From an uncultured bacterium (GTDB taxonomy: Bacteria > Cyanobacteriota > Vampirovibrionia > Gastranaerophilales > Gastranaerophilaceae), in NCBI GenBank assembly GCA_902489575.1, contig CABUAQ010000068.1, forward strand, positions 1 to 11,237: a stretch of 11,237 nucleotides of DNA. The letters run 5' to 3'. Made by a program: the position numbers and the translations under genes. Positions 5,238 to 11,237 of this stretch are shown here, one piece after another (the stretch's first letter is position 1; every line of letters starts with the position of its first letter). Below the pieces are notes generated by a model. The model made no database searches. It was not told the origin of the DNA and worked only from the letters and a program-made list of their open reading frames with translations.

Positions 5238-7034
5238 TTAAACCGGAGTTTCAACTTTACCGAACTGAGATTCATAAAGATGTTTATAAACCCCGCCTTC
5301 AATATTGATAAGTTCATTGTGATTTCCAAGTTCAGCCAAATTACCGTCTTTTATGACAGCAATTCTATCAGCATTTTGAACAGTGGTCAGTCTGTGTGCA
5401 ATAACAAAAACTGTTCTGTCCTTCATCAAGTTTTCAATTGCCTGTTGAACAATTTTTTCCGCCTCATTATCTAATGCACTGGTTGCCTCATCAAGAATTA
5501 GTATAGGAGCATTTTTCAAAAACGCTCTTGCAATTCCGATTCGTTGTTTTTGCCCGCCCGATAAAAGAACCCCACGTTCACCGATATTTGTATCAAGCCC
5601 TTTTTCAAGACTATTAATAAAATCTTCAAGATAGGAATCTTTTATCGCCTCACGTAACTCATCCTCTGTCGCATTAAGATTACCAAGCATAATATTATCT
5701 CTAATTGTTCCTGAGAACAAAAAATTATCCTGAAATACAATTGAAATATTATCTCTTAAAGATTCCAAAGTAAGGTTTCTGACATCAACCCCGTCTATCT
5801 TAATACTCCCGGATTTAACATCATAAAATCTCGGAATTAAATTCACAATAGTACTTTTCCCGCCTCCTGAATTTCCGACAAGGGCGAAGGTTTCACCCTT
5901 TGTAACATTGAAAGATATTCCTTTTAAGACAGGCTTATTCTTTTTATACTCAAAATGAACATCACTAAACTCAATAGAATTTTCCAAACCTTCTAAAATT
6001 CTGGCATCAGGTTTACTTTTAATTTTAGGTTCTGCTTCAAGCTGCTTAATTACACGTTCCAATGCCAAAAGTGCTGTTTGCATATTTTTAGCATTATTCC
6101 CGAGAAGTTTAATAGGAGTATAAAGCATAATTAAAGCCGTAATAAATGAAACAAAATTACCGCTTGTAATCATTCCTTTAACAATCATATAACTTCCAAG
6201 TCCGATAACAGCAGCAATGCCGACAGATACCATAATATGCATCATCGGAGAAAGCCATCCAGTTTTTTGAGTAATTTTCATACTCAATCCGAACATTTGA
6301 TCTAAATCTTTATCAAAAGCTTTGTTCTGGTGATTATACAAATTATAAGCAGTAATAACTTTATTTCCAGCAAAAGCCTCATTATAAGCAGTAATAATTC
6401 TGCCGCCTGCAGATTCGGATTTATCTGTAATAGATTTAATCAATGCTCTCATTTTAGTTAACGGAACAACAGCACAAACAAGAACTACAATTGCAATAAT
6501 TGCTAATTGCCAGGAGTTATATAATAAAACCGCAACAAGCGAAATTGATGAAAATACCCGTGAAATTCCGGTTTTTAAATTATTCAATAAACTATTACAG
6601 CAGGTATTCGCGTCATTATTAAACCAGCGCATAATATCACCGGAAGTTCTTGTATCAAAAAAAGTTGCATCTTTGTGCATCAACTTGTTATACAGAGTTT
6701 TTTTCATATCATTTGTAACTCTGCCGCCAACCCAAGCATTCATATAGGTTGAAAGATAATTCAAAAAGCCTTGCCCTGAAGTAAATGCAACAATCAAAAG
6801 CGGAATATACCAAGGAGATTCAACAGTTTTATCAACCATTACAATGTCCATATAAGGTTTTAGAGAAAGCGCAATAACCGCATCCAACGAACCTATCGGA
6901 ATTGCAAGCCCTAACGCTAATGCCGTTCTAAACCAATATTTTTTAAAATAAGGAAGAACTTTAACATAGTTTCTCATCACGCCGTCTTTGTCAAACTTGA
7001 AGACGAAATTTTTTAAATTTTCATTAAATATCAT
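5238..7034 (-). CDS. ABC exporter, fused permease and ATPase (MsbA-like lipid/glycolipid flippase family)
   Basis: This 598-residue half-transporter has the usual type IV exporter layout and probably acts as a homodimer in the inner membrane. The membrane domain (about 30-325) has six hydrophobic segments. The ATPase domain (about 354-590) contains Walker A GNSGGGKST (387-395), Q-loop Gln435, signature LSGGQ (491-495), Walker B ILILDE (511-516, catalytic Glu516) and H-loop His547, so it should be ATPase-competent. MsbA-type proteins flip lipid A-core, and relatives flip lipid-linked oligosaccharides. Location at the end of a galactofuranose/glycosyltransferase operon suggests a glycolipid or polysaccharide cargo, but the substrate cannot be read from sequence. 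AGGTG lies 8 nt before the ATG, and the gap to galE is only 16 nt, so the two are co-transcribed. A multidrug or peptide exporter remains possible. Confidence 0.9.
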   Translation of the reverse strand: MIFNENLKNFVFKFDKDGVMRNYVKVLPYFKKYWFRTALALGLAIPIGSLDAVIALSLKPYMDIVMVDKTVESPWYIPLLIVAFTSGQGFLNYLSTYMNAWVGGRVTNDMKKTLYNKLMHKDATFFDTRTSGDIMRWFNNDANTCCNSLLNNLKTGISRVFSSISLVAVLLYNSWQLAIIAIVVLVCAVVPLTKMRALIKSITDKSESAGGRIITAYNEAFAGNKVITAYNLYNHQNKAFDKDLDQMFGLSMKITQKTGWLSPMMHIMVSVGIAAVIGLGSYMIVKGMITSGNFVSFITALIMLYTPIKLLGNNAKNMQTALLALERVIKQLEAEPKIKSKPDARILEGLENSIEFSDVHFEYKKNKPVLKGISFNVTKGETFALVGNSGGGKSTIVNLIPRFYDVKSGSIKIDGVDVRNLTLESLRDNISIVFQDNFLFSGTIRDNIMLGNLNATEDELREAIKDSYLEDFINSLEKGLDTNIGERGVLLSGGQKQRIGIARAFLKNAPILILDEATSALDNEAEKIVQQAIENLMKDRTVFVIAHRLTTVQNADRIAVIKDGNLAELGNHNELINIEGGVYKHLYESQFGKVETPV

Positions 7035-7050
7035 GTACTTACACCTGAAT

Positions 7051-8052
7051 TTATTTTTTTGCTAAAACTTTCTCCCAATTATAAGCTGTTGAAATACTTT
7101 CTTCAAGTGTTTTTTTAGAAATCCATCCAAGTTCTAGTTTTGCTTTTTTATTATCAGCAATCAAAGTCGCCGGATCTCCTTCACGACGAGGCATAATATC
7201 AACTGCAATATCTTTTCCTGTAACTTTTTCACAGTCAGTAAAAACTTCTTTTACGCTGTTTCCTTCATTTGTACCAAGGTTAAAATAATTTGTTTGCCCT
7301 CCGCTTTCCAAGTATTTCAGGGCGAGAACATGTGCTTGAGCCAAATCTTCCACGTTTATATAATCCCTGACACAGGTTCCGTCTTTTGTCGGATAGTCAG
7401 TTCCAAACATTTGGAAAGTTTTTCCGCCATTAAAAGTTGATTTTAAAATATTAGGAATTAAATGAGTTTCAGGATCATGCCATTCTCCAACGCGATTTTG
7501 GCTATCTGCTCCAGCAACGTTAAAATACCTTAAACGAACACTTTTTAGTCCGTAAGCCTTGTCATAATCATCCATAATTCCTTCAACTATTAGTTTTGTT
7601 TTGCCGTATGTATTAATCGGAACTTGAGGATGTTTTTCATCAATAGGAACATAAACAGGTTCTCCGTATGTTGCGGCAGTTGAAGAAAAAACAATTCTTT
7701 TCACATTATTTTTAAGCATTGCAGATAATAAATTTAGTGTTCCGTATACATTGTTAAAATAATATTTTTCAGGATTTTTCACAGATTCAGCAACCTGAGA
7801 ATAAGCTGCAAAATGCACAACTGCATCAATTTTATGTTTTTCAAAAACACCCTCAATCTCAGATAAATTTTGTAGATTGCCTTGAATAAAATCAACAACC
7901 CTGCCTTTTGATTTTATATTTTTCAATGTATTAACAGTTTCGATATGTCCTAACTCCAAACTATCGAAAATAACAACATCATATCCGGCATCACATAATG
8001 CAATAACATTATGACTCCCAATATATCCTGCTCCGCCTGTAACCAATATCAT
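7051..8052 (-). CDS. galE: UDP-glucose 4-epimerase
   Basis: This 333-residue extended short-chain dehydrogenase has the length and motifs of GalE. The NAD-binding glycine motif TGGAGYIGSH is at 5-14, NGT-type NNVYGT at 100-105, the active-site SSTAATYG at 123-130 and the catalytic YGKTK at 149-153 (Tyr149, Lys153). Conserved GalE stretches include RYFNVAGAD (175-183), DYPTKDGTCVRDYINVEDLA (219-238) and PRREGDPA (288-295). It interconverts UDP-glucose and UDP-galactose, and because it is followed by glf products in the same operon it most likely supplies UDP-galactopyranose for conversion to UDP-galactofuranose. Its ATG shares one base with the glf stop (TAATG), and a GAGGAGA ribosome-binding site lies inside the end of glf, so translation is probably coupled. 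A UDP-GlcNAc epimerase activity cannot be excluded. Confidence 0.95.
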   Translation of the reverse strand: MILVTGGAGYIGSHNVIALCDAGYDVVIFDSLELGHIETVNTLKNIKSKGRVVDFIQGNLQNLSEIEGVFEKHKIDAVVHFAAYSQVAESVKNPEKYYFNNVYGTLNLLSAMLKNNVKRIVFSSTAATYGEPVYVPIDEKHPQVPINTYGKTKLIVEGIMDDYDKAYGLKSVRLRYFNVAGADSQNRVGEWHDPETHLIPNILKSTFNGGKTFQMFGTDYPTKDGTCVRDYINVEDLAQAHVLALKYLESGGQTNYFNLGTNEGNSVKEVFTDCEKVTGKDIAVDIMPRREGDPATLIADNKKAKLELGWISKKTLEESISTAYNWEKVLAKK

Positions 8053-9167
8053 TATTTTATCTCCTCAAATAAATCAAGTGCACGTAATATGGCTTTATCC
8101 ATATCATAATATTTGTAATCTCCAAGACGCCCAAGGAAATATACATTTTCAAATTTTTTAGATTCTTCAAGATATTTTTCATACAATTTCGTATTTTCAT
8201 CTTTCGGAATAGGATAATATCTTTCATTTTTACCAAGCTCAAAGAATTCTGAATATTCTTTTGCGATAACAGTTTTTTCAGATTTGTCATCAAGGTAATA
8301 CTTATATTCGTGAATTCTTGTAAAATCATAATTACAAGGATAATTTACACATGCATTTGACTGGTAATACTCCTTGTCATAAGTTTCAAATTTGAAATTT
8401 ACACTGCGATAAGGAAGTTGTCCAAATTTGTAATCAAAATATTCGTCAATTGGACCGGTATAAAATACTCTCTTGAAACTTTCATTTTTCAATTCTTTAT
8501 AATCAGTGTTTAATTTAACTTTTATATTCTTGTTATCAAGTATTTTTTCAACGACTTTAGTGTAACCGTCGAGAGGAATTCCCTGATATTTATCCTGAAA
8601 ATACCTGTTATCCTTACTTAAATACACAGGAACTCTTGCAGTAACAGCACCATCAACCTCCTCCGGAGAAACACCCCACTGTTTTGTTGTGTAATGCAAA
8701 AATATTTTTTCATAAACATAATTTGCAAGAAATTTTAAATCATCATCATCCTGTTTTTGAAACTCTAAAATAGGAACCTTTGTGTTAATTTCAAAAACAT
8801 CCAAAAGTTTTTGCTCCAATCTTTGAGCCAAAGATTTAGGAAATACATCGTACAAAGTATTAAAATTAAACGGAATATGAGTTTCAATACCATCCAAAAT
8901 TCCTACAACTTTATGCATATAAGTATTAAAATCAGTGAATTGTTTTAAATAATTCCAAACTCTTTCTGACTTTGTATGGAAAATATGAGAACCGTACTTG
9001 TGAATCATAATACCGTTTTTGTCACGATAATCATAACAATTACCTGCAATATGATCCTTTTTATCAATAACAAGAACTTCTTCTCCAAGCTCTGTTGCGA
9101 TTAAATTTGCAATTACAGCTCCGGAAAAACCTGCTCCTACTACTAAATTTACATTCTTATACTCCAT
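8052..9167 (-). CDS. glf: UDP-galactopyranose mutase
   Basis: This 371-residue FAD-dependent enzyme is of normal length for bacterial UGM (about 370-400). It shows the dinucleotide-binding GAGFSGAV at 11-18, the FAD/substrate region KYGSHIFHT (57-65, with the paired histidines), HIPFNFNTL (97-105), the family block VTARVPVYLSKDNRYFQ (about 175-191), CNYDFTRIHEYK (about 278-289) and the C-terminal GRLGDYKYYDMD (about 346-357). It converts UDP-galactopyranose to UDP-galactofuranose, the donor for galactofuranosyl residues in surface polysaccharides. The start overlaps the preceding gene by 11 nt, and GGAGGG lies 7-8 nt before the ATG within that gene. The stop overlaps the galE start by one base. 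Identification is very secure. Confidence 0.96.
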   Translation of the reverse strand: MEYKNVNLVVGAGFSGAVIANLIATELGEEVLVIDKKDHIAGNCYDYRDKNGIMIHKYGSHIFHTKSERVWNYLKQFTDFNTYMHKVVGILDGIETHIPFNFNTLYDVFPKSLAQRLEQKLLDVFEINTKVPILEFQKQDDDDLKFLANYVYEKIFLHYTTKQWGVSPEEVDGAVTARVPVYLSKDNRYFQDKYQGIPLDGYTKVVEKILDNKNIKVKLNTDYKELKNESFKRVFYTGPIDEYFDYKFGQLPYRSVNFKFETYDKEYYQSNACVNYPCNYDFTRIHEYKYYLDDKSEKTVIAKEYSEFFELGKNERYYPIPKDENTKLYEKYLEESKKFENVYFLGRLGDYKYYDMDKAILRALDLFEEIK

Positions 9168-10995
9168 ACTGTTCCCTCCAATGCGGTCGTCTTATACCTA
9201 ATTTTGTAAGTACTTTATAAATTCTTGTTCTTGTCTGAAATACATCATACCTTTTTTTATTTGTTTCACAATATATCGTTGGAACTTCTTTATATTTCAA
9301 ACCGTTTTTCTTCATATATTCAACATAAATTGTAAACATTCGCTCAGCTAAAAAACCGTAAACCCTTTGCTGAAAAACATCTCTTTTTTCTACTTCCTGC
9401 TGAATTTCAGATTCCAAAATTCCCAAAATATCAAAAAGCCATTTCGCATACTCATCCAAAAATTCTCTTGTTGAAATAAAAATATTATATAAATACAGTT
9501 CCTTTGAATTTTTACAAATATCAACTGCGGTATCATAAATCTGTGGATATTTTTGCTGTATAATTTCTAAAACTCTATCCAAATCCGAAATATAATGACG
9601 CTTATTATAATAATTATACACAGAGGAACTTTGTTGAATAACCCTTTTCATAGGTAAAATTATATCATAGTCAGACAAAATAGTATTAATTCTGGACTTA
9701 TCAAGCGACAAAACCTCATCAACATTTTGAGGAAAATCATTGTACCAGCGTACATCCCCGCAAGAAAGATCCAAAAGTCTTCTATAATGCATTAATCCAA
9801 CATAATCTGCATCAGAATTTTTCCACATGTGATAAAGTGCAGTCAACTCACAATAATAGGGATTTTTCTCAGAAATATTATCACCCGTATTATCTTTCAA
9901 AATACCCAAATCTACCTCAGAAAGCGATGCCCCGACTTGAATGGGAATCAATATTTCATTTCGAATTAATGGAAATTCTTTATGATAACAAATATCTATT
10001 TCAACATTTTTGTCAGATTTTATTTCAAATGATGATTGATTTGGAAATTTATTTCCTAAAAATTCTTTCATTGCTAACCTATCTTCACTACTTGTTTTTA
10101 AACTATCATTTAAACAGAATAAATATGGATGTTTTTTTGTAATAATACCAAGTTTTGATTTTTTCAAATCAAACATAACAGAATCTAAGCCCTTGTTTGT
10201 TAAAAAAGAATTGAATTTTGCACTGTAATTATCCACAATTTTGAATTCACCAAGAGATTTTGCAATTATAAAATAACCATAAACAGAACGCTGAACTCCG
10301 TCCTTTTGCCTGAATTTCTGCATTGAAGTTTTTGAAAATTCACCAGGATATTCTGCCTGACATTTTTCAATATCAGATTTCCTGTAAGCATCAATATTAT
10401 GATGCGGAAAATACGGACAAGATTCACCGAATTTATTTTTAACCATTTTATACGCTTCGGAAATTGTGGCTCCATATAAATGTCTGTATTTTTTATTAAT
10501 AATTCTTCGTTTTGAAAACCTGACAATCGGCATCCCTTCAGCATTGAAGAAAAAAGCTTTATCAACAAAGTTCCCGAAAAACATATCATCATTTGCGTAC
10601 AAAAAATGCTCGGACAAATTCGGAATTTTATGAATAACAGTTTCCAATGCAACAGAATTAAAAGTCGGAAGTGCTTGAGATTGTAAAATCTCAGTATGGT
10701 TTACAATATGAACCTTAGGATTGGATAAATCAAGCCAGCCTGGAATTTGATTATCAGTCACAATATATACATTGTTGATCCATGGTGCAAATTTTTCTAA
10801 AGACCTCAAAGAATATTTAAGTTCTTCATTATCTAAAAATCTACAACTGGAAACAGCATCATTATCAAATTTTATACCACACCTATTTAATTCGGTATTT
10901 TTTTTATCAAGCCAATTCTTATCAGAAGAATCACACCACAAATATACTATATCTACAGGAAAATCTATTAATTCTTTATCTCTTAATTCCAACAC
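9157..10995 (-). CDS. Stealth-family sugar-phosphate transferase fused to a DUF4422 glycosyltransferase-like domain
   Basis: This 612-residue two-domain cytoplasmic protein starts the operon. The N-terminal part (about 13-320) is a Stealth protein. Conserved region 1 is VDIVYLWCD (14-22). Region 2 runs from CRFLDNEELKYSLRSLEKFA (51-70) through PWI and YIVTD to the IPGWL motif ending at 88. LYANDDMFFG is at 132-141, and FPHHNIDAYRK (196-206) fits region 3. Stealth proteins transfer hexose-1-phosphate to make phosphodiester-linked capsules. The C-terminal part (about 331-577) matches DUF4422: IPIQVGA (350-356), a segment with NPYYCELTALYHMWKN (378-393), YVGLMHYRR (398-406) and YDIILP (443-448). 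DUF4422 proteins occur in capsule and exopolysaccharide loci. The start is GTG, chosen because an in-frame TAA lies upstream and no ATG fits; GAGAG precedes it. The basic tail (580-612) may contact the membrane. glf overlaps its end. Confidence 0.9.
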   Translation of the reverse strand: MLELRDKELIDFPVDIVYLWCDSSDKNWLDKKNTELNRCGIKFDNDAVSSCRFLDNEELKYSLRSLEKFAPWINNVYIVTDNQIPGWLDLSNPKVHIVNHTEILQSQALPTFNSVALETVIHKIPNLSEHFLYANDDMFFGNFVDKAFFFNAEGMPIVRFSKRRIINKKYRHLYGATISEAYKMVKNKFGESCPYFPHHNIDAYRKSDIEKCQAEYPGEFSKTSMQKFRQKDGVQRSVYGYFIIAKSLGEFKIVDNYSAKFNSFLTNKGLDSVMFDLKKSKLGIITKKHPYLFCLNDSLKTSSEDRLAMKEFLGNKFPNQSSFEIKSDKNVEIDICYHKEFPLIRNEILIPIQVGASLSEVDLGILKDNTGDNISEKNPYYCELTALYHMWKNSDADYVGLMHYRRLLDLSCGDVRWYNDFPQNVDEVLSLDKSRINTILSDYDIILPMKRVIQQSSSVYNYYNKRHYISDLDRVLEIIQQKYPQIYDTAVDICKNSKELYLYNIFISTREFLDEYAKWLFDILGILESEIQQEVEKRDVFQQRVYGFLAERMFTIYVEYMKKNGLKYKEVPTIYCETNKKRYDVFQTRTRIYKVLTKLGIRRPHWREQYGV

Positions 10996-11009
10996 AATTC
11001 TCTCAAAAT

Positions 11010-11029
11010 AATTACCCGTTCGGGTAATT
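11010..11029. repeat. Perfect inverted repeat upstream of the glycan operon
   Basis: AATTACCCG (11010-11018) is followed by two bases and its exact reverse complement CGGGTAATT (11021-11029). It lies 14 nt upstream of the GTG start of the first operon gene and downstream of the predicted promoter, so it would be in the 5' leader of the mRNA. It could be an operator for a dimeric repressor or an RNA hairpin close to the ribosome-binding site. It lacks a T tract in either direction, so it is not a standard terminator. Confidence 0.75.
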
Positions 11030-11057
11030 TACATTTAAAATTTTCTAACACAATAAA

Positions 11058-11085
11058 ATTATAAAATTTCAAACGCCCAATTCAA
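11058..11085 (-). promoter_or_regulatory. Promoter of the glycan operon
   Basis: On the minus strand TTGAAT (11085-11080, four of six matches) is separated by 16 nt from a perfect TATAAT (11063-11058). Transcription would start near 11051, giving a leader of about 55 nt that contains the inverted repeat at 11010-11029. This is the best promoter candidate in front of the four-gene glycan operon. Confidence 0.5.
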
Positions 11086-11134
11086 GTTATAAATAAGAAA
11101 TATTAAGAGCATTTACACCATTCAAGTTTATAAA
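11080..11134. repeat. Pair of near-identical direct repeats ATTCAAGTT(T)ATAAA
   Basis: ATTCAAGTTATAAA (11080-11093) and ATTCAAGTTTATAAA (11120-11134) differ by one inserted T and are spaced 40 bp start to start. The first copy contains the predicted -35 of the operon promoter. They may be regulator sites, a duplicated upstream promoter element or chance in A/T-rich DNA. Confidence 0.4.
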
Positions 11135-11237
11135 CAATTTGTAATAATCTCTCTTGTAAAAAATAGCCACTTGACTATTCTTTTTAAAAATATTCTAAAG
11201 TAGTATTTATAAAGTAAAAGGATTAAGAATAAGTTAG
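11135..11237 (+). promoter_or_regulatory. Possible leader of a divergent plus-strand gene beyond the window
   Basis: TTGACT (11171-11176) is a good -35 match on the plus strand, although the -10 at the expected distance (around 11193-11199) is weak. AAAAGGA at 11216-11222 is a strong ribosome-binding-site-like sequence, and no ATG, GTG or TTG follows it before the edge. The 16 bases 11216-11231 match 1576-1591, the leader of the first GVTYYN gene, at 15 positions. A plus-strand gene probably starts just past the window, but nothing can be said of its product. No open reading frame of note lies in 11030-11237. Confidence 0.3.

Noticed and set aside
8057..8329. 90-codon minus-strand frame inside glf
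   Set aside because: It is an out-of-frame shadow of glf with no initiation signal.
10266..10652. 128-codon minus-strand frame inside the Stealth/DUF4422 gene
   Set aside because: It is an out-of-frame shadow of a well-supported coding region.
11067..11120. Short minus-strand peptide upstream of the glycan operon (about 17 codons starting in the 11110-11120 region)
   Set aside because: It overlaps the predicted promoter and direct repeats and has no ribosome-binding site.
1..11237. tRNA, rRNA, CRISPR array, insertion sequence or phage attachment site
   Set aside because: I saw no tRNA cloverleaf, regularly spaced repeat array, transposase or terminal inverted repeats in the window.

Overview
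The window is AT-rich and gene-dense, uses the standard code, and has mostly Shine-Dalgarno-led genes with several classical -35/-10 promoters and intrinsic terminators. The best lineage guess is a gut-type member of the non-photosynthetic cyanobacterial sister group (Gastranaerophilales / Vampirovibrionia, formerly Melainabacteria). This is inferred from base composition, gene style and a 453-residue protein with the N-terminal 'FTG' tag I associate with that lineage. No rRNA or marker gene is present to confirm it.

Left part, plus strand (296-3659). A multicopper-polyphenol-oxidase/YfiH-type gene (pgeF-like) is followed by a short TspO/MBR gene that lacks the usual first membrane helix. Next come three consecutive genes for small exported proteins of unknown function (1591-1989, 2011-2445, 2521-2952). 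They share modules and all carry the same C-terminal motif, G-[GK]-V-T-Y-Y-N without a fixed second position. The third has its own promoter and is followed by a strong intrinsic terminator. An SGNH/GDSL-type hydrolase follows and meets the minus-strand genes in a convergent 8-bp overlap.

Right part, minus strand (10995 down to 3652). A tightly packed surface-glycan operon runs: Stealth-phosphotransferase/DUF4422 fusion, UDP-galactopyranose mutase (glf), UDP-glucose 4-epimerase (galE), and an MsbA-type ABC exporter. The genes overlap or sit within 16 nt of each other. Together galE and glf would make UDP-galactofuranose from UDP-glucose, the fusion protein would transfer sugar or sugar-phosphate, and the exporter could flip the lipid-linked product. 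A promoter and a perfect 9-bp-arm inverted repeat lie just upstream of the first gene.

Directly after the exporter stop codon is an unannotated 28-codon gene (5188-5102, minus) for a methionine-rich peptide. It has its own consensus -35 box, a good ribosome-binding site and a clean intrinsic terminator. After that terminator comes the 453-residue putative membrane protein.

The most promising undescribed elements are the GVTYYN exported-protein cluster and the methionine-rich micropeptide gene. The first 295 bases hold no gene I can call with confidence, and the last 240 bases are a divergent promoter region.
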